Below, piece by piece: positions 34,805 to 43,753 of a stretch of DNA of 64,000 nt (the first letter of the stretch is position 1; each line of letters begins with the position of its first letter). The DNA lies in NCBI RefSeq assembly GCF_021534965.1, contig NZ_CP091037.1:1590501-1654500 (forward strand). The letters are read 5' to 3'. The notes beneath the pieces were generated by a model, which searched no databases, was not told the DNA's origin, and saw only the letters and a list, made by a program, of their open reading frames with translations. A program made the position numbers and the translations under genes. The DNA comes from Muricauda sp. SCSIO 65647 (GTDB taxonomy: Bacteria; Bacteroidota; Bacteroidia; Flavobacteriales; Flavobacteriaceae).

Positions 34805-35290
34805 TTATTGGTACGCAAGCGGTTTCTTCTCTTTGATACCGGCAACCTTGAAATAGTTCATTTTGCCATCTTCTTCATAACCCATCACGCATTCATCGGC
34901 TTCTAGTTCAAAGGGAAATTTCTCTTGCAGTTTTGGTGGTTGGTTACCTACCTCTTTTTTTGGGTCTGAGTGCATGATCATATCCGGTTTATCGCCTTTT
35001 TGGTCGATGAAGTTTGCAATGGCCAACCATTGGCCATCTTTTTCCTTCATGTTGACATCGGCGACCTTGCCCCTGAAATACGCTTTTTGTATCTCCGCGT
35101 TTTCTGAAAGCTTGCCTGTGATCGGAATTGACAACAGCATGCCCGAACCGCTCTCGGCACGACCTCCTACCCATCGCTGACAGGTGGCGTCACCAGTTTC
35201 AAAAGGAGGGTCGTCCACCAACTTTTTTTGTGAAGAGCATCCCGACATGGAAAACAACATAACAACTATCATATAGGTAAAAAGTCTCAT
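34805..35290 (-). CDS. Hypothetical lipoprotein
   Basis: 161 residues. Signal peptide MRLFTYMIVVMLFSMSGC with lipobox Cys18, then a charged domain (CQRWVGGRAESGSGMLLSIPI, GKVADVNMKEKDGQWLAIANF) with two further Cys. No named family recognised with certainty. It has its own terminator (34730-34750) and is divergent from the sulfatase gene with about 117 bp between. Confidence 0.7.
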   Translation of the reverse strand: MRLFTYMIVVMLFSMSGCSSQKKLVDDPPFETGDATCQRWVGGRAESGSGMLLSIPITGKLSENAEIQKAYFRGKVADVNMKEKDGQWLAIANFIDQKGDKPDMIMHSDPKKEVGNQPPKLQEKFPFELEADECVMGYEEDGKMNYFKVAGIKEKKPLAYQ

Positions 35291-35407
35291 CCGCTAGGTT
35301 TTTGATTGTCATAAAGATATAAAACAAATTCAGTGCCAAATCAAAATCAAGTTTATTACCGGCTTCGAATCGAATAATTTATATCTTGAAGCGCAAACGA
35401 CCTTTCT

Positions 35408-37045
35408 ATGAAATCTTTTGTTCCCTTAGTGCTTTTTGGCCTTATCGCCATGGTGTTTTCATCTTGTCAAGAAGCGAAGAGAGAAACCGAACGGGCACTT
35501 GAAAAACCGAACATCATCTTTATCATGTCTGATGATCATGCCTATCAGGCCATAAGTGCCTATCAAGACCATTTACTGGCAACACCCAATATCGACCGAA
35601 TCGCCAACGAAGGCATCACCTTTACCAATGCCTGTGTGACCAATTCTATCTGTGCCCCCTCGCGGGCCACTATTTTGACGGGGAAACACACCCATATCAA
35701 CGGCAAGGTCGATAACATTATGCCTTTTGATACCACACAGGTCACTTTTCCGCAACTTTTCCAAAAAGCAGGGTACCAGACCGCCATGTTCGGAAAACTC
35801 CATTTCGGTAACAGTCCCAAGGGGGTTGACGAGTTTATGATCTTACCGGGGCAAGGGCATTATATCAATCCTGATTTCATCAACAAAACGGGTGATACGG
35901 TACGAATAAAGGGCTATGTAACCGATATCATCACCGATATGACACTTGACTGGTTAGCACAAAAGCGTGACACCACAAAACCTTTCATGTTGATGTACCT
36001 TCATAAGGCGCCCCACCGCCCATGGTGGCCCAGAGCTGACAAGTTCAAAGAATTTTTGCAAAAAACCTTTCCCGAGCCCCCAACCCTCTTCGATGACTAT
36101 GCGAACAGGGGCACTGCGGCCAAAACCGCTGAAATGAACCTTTTGCATCACATGATGTACAGTCATGACAGTAAAATACGGCCCGAAACCTTGAATAAAA
36201 TGCAAAAGGTGGCCCCCGAAGTAGAAGATGTCAAAAATGGACTGTATGCGGCTTATACAAGAGCGAACCCTGAACAAAAAGCTTTGTATGACCCTATCTT
36301 GGATCAAATCAATGCCGATTTTGAAGCCAATTGGCCCAAAATGGACGATGAACAGAAAATGCGATGGAAGTACCAACGGTACATGCAAGATTATTTGGCC
36401 TGTATTTCTTCTGTGGATGACAATGTGGGTCGGGTTTTGGATTACTTGGATGATAACCAACTCACCGAAAATACCTTGGTGGTCTATACCTCAGACCAAG
36501 GTTTTTACTTGGGTGAGCATGGTTGGTTCGATAAGCGCTTTATTTACGATGAGTCGTTCAAAACCCCTTTATTGGTACGTTGGCCGAACGTCATCAAACC
36601 CGGTATTACCAATGAGGAAATGGTACAGAACCTTGATTTTGCCCAGACCTTGTTGGAAGCTGCCCAAATCAAAGCGCCCGATGATATGCAAGGCGAAAGC
36701 CTCATGCCCTTGCTGACCTCGAAAGAAAATGGTTGGAACCGTGATGCGGTGTACTATCATTATTATGAATACCCTGCCGTGCATATGGTGAAACGGCACT
36801 ATGGTATCGTGACCAAAGACTACAAGCTGGCCCATTTTTATTATGATGTGGATGAGTGGGAGCTCTACGATCGCAAAAAAGACCCACAAGAATTGAACAA
36901 TGTGTATGATGACCCGGCTTATACGGAAACCATAAAAACATTGAAATCAAAATTGGAAGCTTTGCGGAAACAGTATGGTGATTCAGACAGTTTGAACCAA
37001 AACTACATTGACATCCATAAAGCGAACATCGGCAATTTTCATTAG
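35408..37045 (+). CDS. Sulfatase (family S1)
   Basis: 545 residues: lipoprotein-type signal (VFSSC at residues 16-20), then a type I sulfatase. The activation motif CAPSR (Cys82-Arg86) gives formylglycine after modification; metal-binding residues are in MSDDH (40-44) and in TSDQGFYLGEHG near 363-374. The C-terminal HYYEYPA segment and DPQELNN resemble choline- or glycan-sulfatases of marine Bacteroidetes. The target sugar is not deducible, and there is no SusCD pair or glycoside hydrolase nearby, so it is not part of a visible polysaccharide utilisation locus. Confidence 0.93.
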   Translation: MKSFVPLVLFGLIAMVFSSCQEAKRETERALEKPNIIFIMSDDHAYQAISAYQDHLLATPNIDRIANEGITFTNACVTNSICAPSRATILTGKHTHINGKVDNIMPFDTTQVTFPQLFQKAGYQTAMFGKLHFGNSPKGVDEFMILPGQGHYINPDFINKTGDTVRIKGYVTDIITDMTLDWLAQKRDTTKPFMLMYLHKAPHRPWWPRADKFKEFLQKTFPEPPTLFDDYANRGTAAKTAEMNLLHHMMYSHDSKIRPETLNKMQKVAPEVEDVKNGLYAAYTRANPEQKALYDPILDQINADFEANWPKMDDEQKMRWKYQRYMQDYLACISSVDDNVGRVLDYLDDNQLTENTLVVYTSDQGFYLGEHGWFDKRFIYDESFKTPLLVRWPNVIKPGITNEEMVQNLDFAQTLLEAAQIKAPDDMQGESLMPLLTSKENGWNRDAVYYHYYEYPAVHMVKRHYGIVTKDYKLAHFYYDVDEWELYDRKKDPQELNNVYDDPAYTETIKTLKSKLEALRKQYGDSDSLNQNYIDIHKANIGNFH

Positions 37046-37056
37046 ATAGAATAAAA

Positions 37057-37078
37057 AAGGCTCTTGATCAAGAGCCTT
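37057..37078 (-). terminator. Terminator of the ATP synthase operon (shared with the sulfatase gene)
   Basis: A perfect 22-bp palindrome (arms AAGGCTCTTGA / TCAAGAGCCTT) followed by TTTTTTATT on the minus strand. It lies between the convergent sulfatase and atpG stops, and the T-run serves the atp operon. Confidence 0.85.
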
Positions 37079-37104
37079 AGAAGTCAGTGTAATGACTATT
37101 ATTT

Positions 37105-37965
37105 TTAGTTGTTCAATGCTTCGGCACCACCAACAATCTCTAAAATTTCATTGGTAATGGCCGCTTGTCGTGCCTTGTTATAGGTCAAGGTCAGTTGGTC
37201 TCTAAGCTCGGCTGCATTATCGGTAGCTTTGTGCATGGCCGTCATACGGGCGCCATGCTCGCTGGCGAACGAATCACGAACAGCCTTGTACAGTTGTGTT
37301 TTCAGTGACTTCGGTATCAATTGCTCGACAATTTCAGGTTTCGATGGCTCAAAAATATAATCCCCACTGTTTGAGGCATCTTCTTCTGGGGCAACGATTG
37401 GCAAGAACTGTTCGGTCATCACTATTTGCGTGGCCGCGTTTTTGAACTTATTGTACACCAATTCAATGCGGTCATACTCGCCCTCGGTAAAACGAAGCAT
37501 CAGGTTTTCTGCAATTTCGGCCACATTTTCAAAGGTCAAATGGTCATATACCCCACTATGGTTTGAAACGATGGTAAATTTCTTGCTCAAGATATCATTG
37601 CCTTTTTTGCCGATGGTCATAAAATCGACCTGTTTGCCCCCGTATTGGCCATGGTAAAGTGAGACGCTCTGTTTGATGATGTTCGAATTGAATGCACCGC
37701 AAAGGCCACGGTTCGAAGTGATTGCCACGACCAAGACTTTTTTGACCTCACGATTATCGGCAAACTTGCCCCCAACGTCGCCATCAAGGCTTCCGCTGAG
37801 GTTTTGCAAGAGTTCGGTCAACTTGTTGGCATAGGGTCGCATGGCGGTAATGGCGTCTTGCGCTTTTTTCAACTTCGCAGCCGAAACCATTTTCATGGCA
37901 CTCGTAATCTGCATCGTTGATTTTACCGATGAGATCCTATTTCGTATTTCCTTTAAATTGGGCAT
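37105..37965 (-). CDS. atpG: ATP synthase F1 gamma subunit
   Basis: 286 residues, typical length. The N-terminal helix (MPNLKEIRNRISSVKSTMQITSAMKMVSAAKL) and the C-terminal helix (AMHKATDNAAELRDQLTLTYNKARQAAITNEILEIVGGA) form the rotating shaft; these two ends are the best conserved parts of the gamma subunit and both are intact. The gene is the last of the atp operon and follows an inserted IVS-type gene after 30 bp. The beta and epsilon subunit genes (atpD, atpC) are not in this window, as is common in Bacteroidota. Confidence 0.95.
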   Translation of the reverse strand: MPNLKEIRNRISSVKSTMQITSAMKMVSAAKLKKAQDAITAMRPYANKLTELLQNLSGSLDGDVGGKFADNREVKKVLVVAITSNRGLCGAFNSNIIKQSVSLYHGQYGGKQVDFMTIGKKGNDILSKKFTIVSNHSGVYDHLTFENVAEIAENLMLRFTEGEYDRIELVYNKFKNAATQIVMTEQFLPIVAPEEDASNSGDYIFEPSKPEIVEQLIPKSLKTQLYKAVRDSFASEHGARMTAMHKATDNAAELRDQLTLTYNKARQAAITNEILEIVGGAEALNN

Positions 37966-37995
37966 TTTTTCTAATTATGAATGATGAATTTAGAA

Positions 37996-38337
37996 TCAAG
38001 AATTTTTTAGTATCGCAACCAGTAACTTTATCAATTCTTCACACCGTTCTTTCAATTGATCAGGAATATGCATAGTCGTTTCCTCTATAACATCCAACCA
38101 ATAGGAAGTTTCATCTGCTTCTTTCAGGGCAATCCCTAATTTATTTTTAAAATCTTTTGTGCTTACCCCTCTCTGTGATTCTCTTGTATTGGCTCCAATA
38201 CTTGTTCCACATCTAATGAGCTGGGTCGCTATTTCAAACTCTTTTCTCTCTTTTAATACTCTAGAGAAGCGAACAATATCACAGCCGAAATAAAAACTTT
38301 TATCAACTATTGGATTATTCCTTTCCCTATAACCCAT
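37996..38337 (-). CDS. Four-helix-bundle protein (23S rRNA IVS family) inserted in the atp operon
   Basis: 113 residues, ATG start. Family features: YFGCDIVRFSRVLKERKEFEIATQLIRCGTSIGANTRES (helices 1-2, with the QLIRCGTSIGANxxES signature), then FKNKLGIALKEADETSYWLDVIEE and a C-terminal helix. These proteins were first noticed inside 23S rRNA intervening sequences; their function is unknown. Here the gene lies between atpA (38375) and atpG (37965), with gaps of 37 and 30 bp holding palindromic ATTCTGAAT repeats on the atpA side. It must be transcribed with the ATP synthase genes. Confidence 0.85.
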   Translation of the reverse strand: MGYRERNNPIVDKSFYFGCDIVRFSRVLKERKEFEIATQLIRCGTSIGANTRESQRGVSTKDFKNKLGIALKEADETSYWLDVIEETTMHIPDQLKERCEELIKLLVAILKNS

Positions 38338-38345
38338 AATTCAAC

Positions 38346-38376
38346 ATTCTGAATTCAGAATACTGAATTCTGAATT
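38346..38376. repeat. Palindromic border repeat beside the IVS-type gene
   Basis: A perfect 16-bp palindrome ATTCTGAATTCAGAAT (38346-38361) followed by a second ATTCTGAAT (38367-38375) that pairs with ATTCAGAAT. The last repeat unit overlaps the atpA stop codon. Looser ATTCTAAATTCATCATTCATAATTA-type sequence is at 37971-37995 on the other side, reading on the opposite strand. Confidence 0.5.
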
Positions 38377-39955
38377 ATCCAACGTATTTACCGGATAGAT
38401 CTTTCGCCACTCCGGTCAAGGTGTCAATAACCTCATCGGTCAGTTTTCCTGCCTTGAGGGCATCGAGCACGTTTCGATGTTTTGCCTTCAAAAATTCAAG
38501 ATAATCCCTTTCAAACTCCTTTACCTTATCGACGGGCACGTCACGCAACAAGTTCTTTGAGCCTGCAAAGATGATGGCCACTTGATCTTCAACGGTAAAG
38601 GGATCTGCTTGTGCCTGCTTCAAGATCTCTACGTTTCGACGTCCTTTTTCAATAACGTTAAGGGTAGCGGCATCCAAATCGGAACCGAACTTGGCAAATG
38701 CTTCCAGTTCCCGGAACTGTGCTTGGTCAAGTTTCAATGTTCCCGCTACTTTTTTCATCGACTTGATCTGCGCCGAACCGCCCACACGCGATACCGAAAT
38801 ACCCACATTGATCGCGGGTCTTACCCCTTGGTTGAAAAGGTCTTGCTCCAAGAAAATCTGTCCGTCCGTAATCGAGATCACATTGGTAGGGATATAGGCG
38901 GAGACATCACCTGCCTGGGTTTCGATAATCGGAAGTGCCGTCAACGAACCTCCCCCTTTGACCATTGATTTCAAAGCATCTGGAAGGTCGTTCATGTTCT
39001 TGGCCACATTGTCGTCTTCTATCACTTTTGCCGCACGCTCCAACAATCTTGAATGCAAGTAGAATACATCACCTGGATAGGCTTCACGCCCCGGTGGTCT
39101 TCTCAAAAGGAGCGATACCTCACGATAGGCTACCGCTTGCTTCGACAAATCGTCATAAATAATCAAGGCTGGGCGGCCCGTATCCCTAAAATATTCACCG
39201 ATCGCGGCCCCTGCGAAAGGTGCATAAACCTGCATGGGTGCTGGATCGGAAGCGTTGGCGGCCACAATAGTAGTGTAGGCCAAAGCCCCTTTATCTTCTA
39301 AAGTCTTGGCAATACCGGCCACTGTAGAGGCCTTTTGGCCCACGGCAACATAGATACAATACACGGGCTCACCGGCATCGTAAAATTCTTTTTGGTTGAT
39401 GATGGTATCGATACAGACCGTGGTCTTACCTGTTTGACGGTCACCGATTACCAACTCACGCTGACCACGCCCGATCGGAATCATAGCATCAACTGCCTTT
39501 ACCCCTGTCTGCAAGGGCTCGTTCACAGGTTGGCGATAGATAACCCCAGGTGCCTTACGCTCTAAGGGCATCTCATAGGTCTTGCCCGAAATCGGTCCCT
39601 TACCATCAATAGGGTTGCCCAAGGTGTCGACCACACGGCCGACGATTCCTTCTCCTACATTGATAGAGGCGATCAACTGGGTGCGCTTCACGGTAGCACC
39701 TTCTACAATTTCTTTTGATAGGCCCAACAATACGACACCGACATTATCTTCTTCAAGGTTAAGAACGATTCCCTGCATACCACCTTCAAACTCGACCAAC
39801 TCTCCATATTGGGCATTCGAAAGACCGTATACACGGGCGATACCGTCACCTACTTCAAGTACGGTACCTACTTCGTCCAATGAAGCTGTCGCTTCAAAAC
39901 CCGACAACTGTTTTTTCAATATTGCTGATACCTCAGCTGCTTTTACTCCCGCCAT
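38375..39955 (-). CDS. atpA: ATP synthase F1 alpha subunit
   Basis: 526 residues. The P-loop is GDRQTGKT (near residues 170-177), with [18 protein letters not shown] and [37 protein letters not shown] covering the nucleotide-contact and catalytic-interface region (arginine finger in SRVGGSAQ). It forms the alternating alpha3-beta3 ring of F1. The gene is 2 nt after atpH; the stop coincides with the palindromic repeat that borders the IVS-type gene. Confidence 0.97.
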   Translation of the reverse strand: MAGVKAAEVSAILKKQLSGFEATASLDEVGTVLEVGDGIARVYGLSNAQYGELVEFEGGMQGIVLNLEEDNVGVVLLGLSKEIVEGATVKRTQLIASINVGEGIVGRVVDTLGNPIDGKGPISGKTYEMPLERKAPGVIYRQPVNEPLQTGVKAVDAMIPIGRGQRELVIGDRQTGKTTVCIDTIINQKEFYDAGEPVYCIYVAVGQKASTVAGIAKTLEDKGALAYTTIVAANASDPAPMQVYAPFAGAAIGEYFRDTGRPALIIYDDLSKQAVAYREVSLLLRRPPGREAYPGDVFYLHSRLLERAAKVIEDDNVAKNMNDLPDALKSMVKGGGSLTALPIIETQAGDVSAYIPTNVISITDGQIFLEQDLFNQGVRPAINVGISVSRVGGSAQIKSMKKVAGTLKLDQAQFRELEAFAKFGSDLDAATLNVIEKGRRNVEILKQAQADPFTVEDQVAIIFAGSKNLLRDVPVDKVKEFERDYLEFLKAKHRNVLDALKAGKLTDEVIDTLTGVAKDLSGKYVG

Positions 39956-39957
39956 TT

Positions 39958-40497
39958 TTATAGACTATTTGTAAATTCTCTTTTTAACTTGTTCAATTTG
40001 TTGGCCACACTGGCATCATACTGTAGGTCGCCGACCCTGAGAATGAACCCTCCGATGATGCTCTCATCAATATCGTTCTCTAGGGTGACCTTGTTTTTTG
40101 TGATTTTCTTGACCTGGGCCAGTACTTTCTTTTCCATGTCTGGGGTCAAGGGTACCGCGGTGGTCACATGGGCCACATCTTCGCCCTTCATTTTTTCGTA
40201 AAGGCCGATGTACTGGTTTGCCACCTCGCCCAAAAGCGCAATACGCTTGTTGTGCGCCAAGGTCTCGATCAAGTTGGCCGTGATTTTTTCATTCTTCTTG
40301 AAAATCTCGAGCAAGGTTTTTTGCTTGAGTTCGGTCTTCACCACGGGGCTATCCAATAACTGGCGCAATTCACCGCTCGCGGCTATGGTAGCTTTTACCT
40401 CTTGCATGTCTTTCTCGACCTTGTCAGCTGTTTTCTTTTCAACGGCGAGGTCAAGCATTGCCTTAGCATATCGTATGGCAGCCCTAGTATTGCTCAT
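39958..40497 (-). CDS. atpH: ATP synthase F1 delta subunit
   Basis: 179 residues, normal size. N-terminal [14 protein letters not shown] (ring-like helical domain) and the C-terminal signature [28 protein letters not shown] are present. Delta ties the peripheral stalk (b subunit) to the top of F1. It is preceded by a 78-bp gap from atpF that is AT-rich with TTAAC-type repeats. Confidence 0.94.
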   Translation of the reverse strand: MSNTRAAIRYAKAMLDLAVEKKTADKVEKDMQEVKATIAASGELRQLLDSPVVKTELKQKTLLEIFKKNEKITANLIETLAHNKRIALLGEVANQYIGLYEKMKGEDVAHVTTAVPLTPDMEKKVLAQVKKITKNKVTLENDIDESIIGGFILRVGDLQYDASVANKLNKLKREFTNSL

Positions 40498-40575
40498 TTT
40501 ATTCGCAATGGTTATTTATTATCAGCTAATCGCCATTGACCTTTCACCCCTTAACGATTACCTTTTTCTTATTAA

Positions 40576-41076
40576 CTAATTCAACTTAACATCGCCCAAC
40601 ATATCGTCGACCAATTTCAGTTGCTTCTTTTTGTCAGACAGTTCTTCTTTGATGACCTTTTCTGCAATATCGATGGAAAGGTCGGCCACCTGCGCCTTGA
40701 TATCGGCCACTGCGGCTTTTTTCTCGCTCTCGATAGTGGCCTGGGCCTGCTTGATCATCTTGTCGCCTTCGATCTGGGCCTGTTCTTTGGCATCAGTGAT
40801 CATTTTTTCTTTGATCTCGCGGGCTTCTTTAAGCATGACTTCGCGCTCGGCACGGGCTTCTTTCAACAGTTTTTCGCTGTCAGCGGTCACATTCTGCATT
40901 TCTTTTTTGGCTTCTTCTGCAGCTTCCAACGCATTTTTGATGCCCTCTTCACGGTCGTTTACGGCCTTTAGAATGGGTTTCCATGCGAACTTCCACAACA
41001 ACCACAATAGCAGTGTGAACAATATCGTCTGCCAAAAAAAGAGTCCGAGTGAGAATTCTTCCAATAATTTTTCCAT
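40576..41076 (-). CDS. atpF: ATP synthase F0 b subunit
   Basis: 166 residues. One N-terminal transmembrane helix (LFFWQTILFTLLLWLLWKFAW, residues 12-32) is followed by a long charged coiled coil (KAVNDREEGIKNALEAAEEAKKEM ... KAAVADIKAQVADLSIDIAEKVI) that forms the peripheral stalk. Length and layout agree with other AtpF proteins. It is 80 bp after atpE in the atp operon. Confidence 0.95.
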   Translation of the reverse strand: MEKLLEEFSLGLFFWQTILFTLLLWLLWKFAWKPILKAVNDREEGIKNALEAAEEAKKEMQNVTADSEKLLKEARAEREVMLKEAREIKEKMITDAKEQAQIEGDKMIKQAQATIESEKKAAVADIKAQVADLSIDIAEKVIKEELSDKKKQLKLVDDMLGDVKLN

Positions 41077-41157
41077 GTCTGTACTATTAAATGGTACTTT
41101 TTAAACAAAGCAAGGGCCGCAACCAACCGTTACGGCCTTTTGCCCTTAGATGACTGG

Positions 41158-41349
41158 TTACACGGCAAATAGTGCAGCGAAACCAATTCCTTCGATCAAC
41201 GCGGCAGCGATCAACATCGCTGTCTGGATCTTACCATAAGCTTCAGGTTGACGGGCAATGGCCTCCATCGCAGAACCACCGATTCTACCGATACCAAGAC
41301 CAACACCGATCACAACCAAACCTGCGCCTACCATTACTGGAATTTCCAT
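41158..41349 (-). CDS. atpE: ATP synthase F0 c subunit
   Basis: 63 residues, two membrane helices. The polar loop is ARQPEAYGKIQ and the ion-binding glutamate is in the second helix, AALIEGIGFAALFAV (Glu near residue 53). The G-rich first helix (GLGIGRIGGSAMEAIARQPE) fits ring packing. No Na+-type ligand set beside the carboxylate was seen, so H+ is assumed. A short form compared with the 70-80 residues of many bacteria, as in other Bacteroidota. Confidence 0.95.
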   Translation of the reverse strand: MEIPVMVGAGLVVIGVGLGIGRIGGSAMEAIARQPEAYGKIQTAMLIAAALIEGIGFAALFAV

Positions 41350-41425
41350 ATCTATCTAGTTTAAAAATTAAGTTTTCAATATTATGTATGTCTCTCCTTC
41401 AACAAACCCAGGATGACAAAATTCT

Positions 41426-42559
41426 TTATAAATGTGCCAGTTCAGGCTCTTCATCATGCTCATGGTCATGCTCGTGCTCCTCAGAGGCAAAACCGAAATA
41501 CAGTGCACTCAACATGGTGAAAATATAGGCCTGTAACAGTGCTACCAATACCTCGATCAACATAATGGCAAAAGCTAGGCCGAATGACATCGGACTCCCG
41601 ATCCAGCTCTTGAAAATGAACATCAGACCAATTAAGCTTCCAATGACAATGTGCCCCGCCTGCATGTTCGCATACAAACGAATCAACAGTGAGAAGGGCT
41701 TAATGATCAATCCCAACAATTCAATCGGAACCAAAATGATGTACAATGGTATTTTGCCGTACCAAGGCAAAGAGTCTCCCAACGGGTTAAATTGGTGCAT
41801 CCAATAATCTTTGGTTCCCGTAAAATTCGTGATCAAGAATGTAAGTATGGCCAAGGCCGTTGTGATGGCTATGTTTCCTGTCACATTGATCCCCAACGGG
41901 GTCATCCCAAACATATTCAAGAACCAGATGAAGAAAAAGATGGTCAACAGAAACGGCATATATTTTTTGTAGCGTTTCTCTCCGATATTCGGTCGTGCAA
42001 TGTCATCTCTGATATAAAGCACAATGGGTTCGAAGAAACGCCCAACCCCTGTCGGAATGCCATTGTTTTTGGCATACGACCGGGCCAAACTTGAGAACAG
42101 CCATAGCATCAAAAGACCGGTGACAATAATCATCACCACATTTTTGGTAATGGACAGGTCAAATGGTTTTACATTGGTCGGATGGTGTTCTTCATCATAG
42201 GCAATGGTGCCTTCGGCATCGGTCTTGTAGATTTTTCCGTGATAGAGTTTATAATGTTGCCCATCAGCTTCAGCCAAGGTCTCGCCATGGTGAAACTTCG
42301 AAGAAGAGAATATTTTCAGGCCATCATCCCACAAAATAACGGGCAATGGGAACCCTACATAAACATGTTCGCCGTTGTCTTTGGTGTACGAAAAAAGATT
42401 GAAATCATGTGAGTCTTGAAGGTGGTGGTCGATGTATTCTTTGATTTCGGTCTTGAGGTCTTTGCCATCTTCATGGTCGCCATTATCCTTGGCAAACGAA
42501 AATTGTCCCGAAAGTACCGTCAAGACAACAAGAATGTGCTTCAAAAAAGTATTTCGCAT
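41426..42559 (-). CDS. atpB: ATP synthase F0 a subunit
   Basis: 377 residues from ATG 42559; an upstream ATG at 42646 would add 29 residues before the signal peptide (MRNTFLKHILVVLTVLSGQFSFA), so the later start is chosen. A long N-terminal periplasmic extension (about 30-150) is typical of Bacteroidota AtpB. Five to six membrane helices follow, with KPFSLLIRLYANMQAGHI holding the essential Arg, and a His/Glu-rich tail (EEHEHDHEHDEEP). It forms the proton half-channels beside the c ring. Confidence 0.94.
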   Translation of the reverse strand: MRNTFLKHILVVLTVLSGQFSFAKDNGDHEDGKDLKTEIKEYIDHHLQDSHDFNLFSYTKDNGEHVYVGFPLPVILWDDGLKIFSSSKFHHGETLAEADGQHYKLYHGKIYKTDAEGTIAYDEEHHPTNVKPFDLSITKNVVMIIVTGLLMLWLFSSLARSYAKNNGIPTGVGRFFEPIVLYIRDDIARPNIGEKRYKKYMPFLLTIFFFIWFLNMFGMTPLGINVTGNIAITTALAILTFLITNFTGTKDYWMHQFNPLGDSLPWYGKIPLYIILVPIELLGLIIKPFSLLIRLYANMQAGHIVIGSLIGLMFIFKSWIGSPMSFGLAFAIMLIEVLVALLQAYIFTMLSALYFGFASEEHEHDHEHDEEPELAHL

Positions 42560-42670
42560 TACGCTCAAAATATCGGTCTTCAAAAATCGGTGCAAATGTA
42601 AGCCTTTCTTGTAAAAAGAAAAAAGCATAAAGCACTTTATTTTCAAAGGATTTTGGGGTGTCTCTTATGG

Positions 42671-43063
42671 TTATTTTCCACCTAGATTTTTGAGCATTTT
42701 CGAAGTGAAAAATGTCTCTAGTACCAAGGCTATGGCATAGGGCACAAAAAAGGCCGCGAACTCTACACCCTGCGTAGTGCCATCGCTTTTATAAACGGGA
42801 TAGAATACCAAGAAAAAAACGACAAATTTCAAAAGGCTTCCGGCCATGAACAGAAAGCCCATCGAGTTGCCCAGTCTGTTCCTTAGAAAATACAGCCCTA
42901 GAAAAATGCCCAGCGCCAATACAAAATTGAGTACGTAAGAAAGTACGATCAAGTTGTCCCAAAGGGGCAAATCCAAAACATTCAGGATACCCAAATGAAC
43001 ACAAAAGGCAAAGACAAGGCTTGCCAATAGCGCAAGTGAAAAATTGAGCGGCAGTTTTGCCAT
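42671..43063 (-). CDS. DUF6168-like ATP synthase-associated membrane protein
   Basis: 130 residues from ATG 43063, sharing one base with the stop of the AtpZ gene (TGATG), so translation is coupled. Four hydrophobic helices are seen (LALLASLVFAFCVHLGI, LIVLSYVLNFVLALGIFLGLYFL, FLFMAGSLLKFVVFFLVFYPVY, FAAFFVPYAIALVLETFF). The position between AtpZ and AtpB is where AtpI lies in many bacteria; it may play a similar assembly or Mg2+/Ca2+ role. This is inferred from position and topology only. Confidence 0.75.
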   Translation of the reverse strand: MAKLPLNFSLALLASLVFAFCVHLGILNVLDLPLWDNLIVLSYVLNFVLALGIFLGLYFLRNRLGNSMGFLFMAGSLLKFVVFFLVFYPVYKSDGTTQGVEFAAFFVPYAIALVLETFFTSKMLKNLGGK

Positions 43064-43293
43064 CAGTATTTGATTCGTTTCAACTGCTGCAAAACTACCC
43101 AAATAGAAATTGCAACGCCCAACAAAGTGGCGATCACCGTGAAAATTCTTTTTTCTGTCTGATAGTGTTCGTCAAGCCATTTGCCCCCTTTGACCGCCAA
43201 ATAGATAATGGCGCCCATTTCAAAGGCGATGCCCGAAAGCATGGCTGCATTCTTGAGATTATTCTTTTTCTTAGGTGGCTTTTGCTGGCTCAT
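43063..43293 (-). CDS. atpZ: AtpZ/AtpI family protein
   Basis: 76 residues from ATG 43293 (a longer frame to 43422 overlaps bactofilin). Lys-rich N-terminus, then two membrane helices (AMLSGIAFEMGAIIYLAVKGG and IFTVIATLLGVAISIWVVLQ) with WLDEHYQT between them. AtpZ and AtpI act in assembly of the F0 c ring or in divalent cation supply. Overlaps bactofilin by 23 nt upstream and the DUF6168-like gene by 1 nt downstream. Confidence 0.85.
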   Translation of the reverse strand: MSQQKPPKKKNNLKNAAMLSGIAFEMGAIIYLAVKGGKWLDEHYQTEKRIFTVIATLLGVAISIWVVLQQLKRIKY

Positions 43294-43750
43294 TTGTTTT
43301 ATTGGCACTGCTAGAAGCGGCACTCTGCACCGAAGACTTAAAATTGCTCGAGGCAGTGCTAGAGCTTGTGGTAGTAGCACTACTTGTCGAAGTACTTGCC
43401 TTGCCCATGGTGCAAGAGGCATTGAATGTGGCCCCTGGCTCTACGGCAAGTTTTGAAACGCTGACAGTGCCTTCTATCGTGGCCGAAGATTTCAAAGAAA
43501 GTAGGTCTTTCACCTGTAGTTCGCCATTGAATTTACCTTCGATATCTGCATTTACACATTCTACCTTGCCTTTGATGTAGCCGTCTTTGCCGATCACGAC
43601 CTTACCGGAAGTGGTCACGTTGCCCTCAAGCTTGCCATCTATTCTAAAATCAGCTTCAGAGGTGATGTCTCCTTTGATCTTGGTGTTCTTTTCAATTCGA
43701 TTGGGTTGGCCTGCGCCAAAGTCAGTGGGCCTTTTGTTGTCAGAAAACAT
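43271..43750 (-). CDS. Bactofilin (polymer-forming cytoskeletal protein)
   Basis: 159 residues. The central DUF583 beta-helix domain (about residues 15-105) is obvious: EKNTKIKGDITSEADFRIDGKLEGNVTTSGKVVIGKDGYIKGKVECVNADIEG. The tail is Ser/Thr/Ala-rich and disordered. Bactofilins polymerise without nucleotides and act in cell shape and envelope assembly. The gene is 3 nt after sprE/porW and overlaps atpZ, so it links a gliding/T9SS gene to the atp operon. Confidence 0.93.
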   Translation of the reverse strand: MFSDNKRPTDFGAGQPNRIEKNTKIKGDITSEADFRIDGKLEGNVTTSGKVVIGKDGYIKGKVECVNADIEGKFNGELQVKDLLSLKSSATIEGTVSVSKLAVEPGATFNASCTMGKASTSTSSATTTSSSTASSNFKSSVQSAASSSANKTNEPAKAT

Positions 43751-43753
43751 GTT

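Noticed and set aside
35954-36460. 168-codon minus-strand frame inside the sulfatase gene
   Set aside because: It lies wholly over a well-supported sulfatase coding region and its translation resembles no family; a shadow frame.
35408-37045. Polysaccharide utilisation locus around the sulfatase
   Set aside because: No SusC/SusD-like pair, glycoside hydrolase or formylglycine-generating enzyme gene lies near it.
41158-41349. Na+-translocating ATP synthase
   Set aside because: The c-subunit lacks the polar ligands next to the conserved Glu expected for Na+ coordination.
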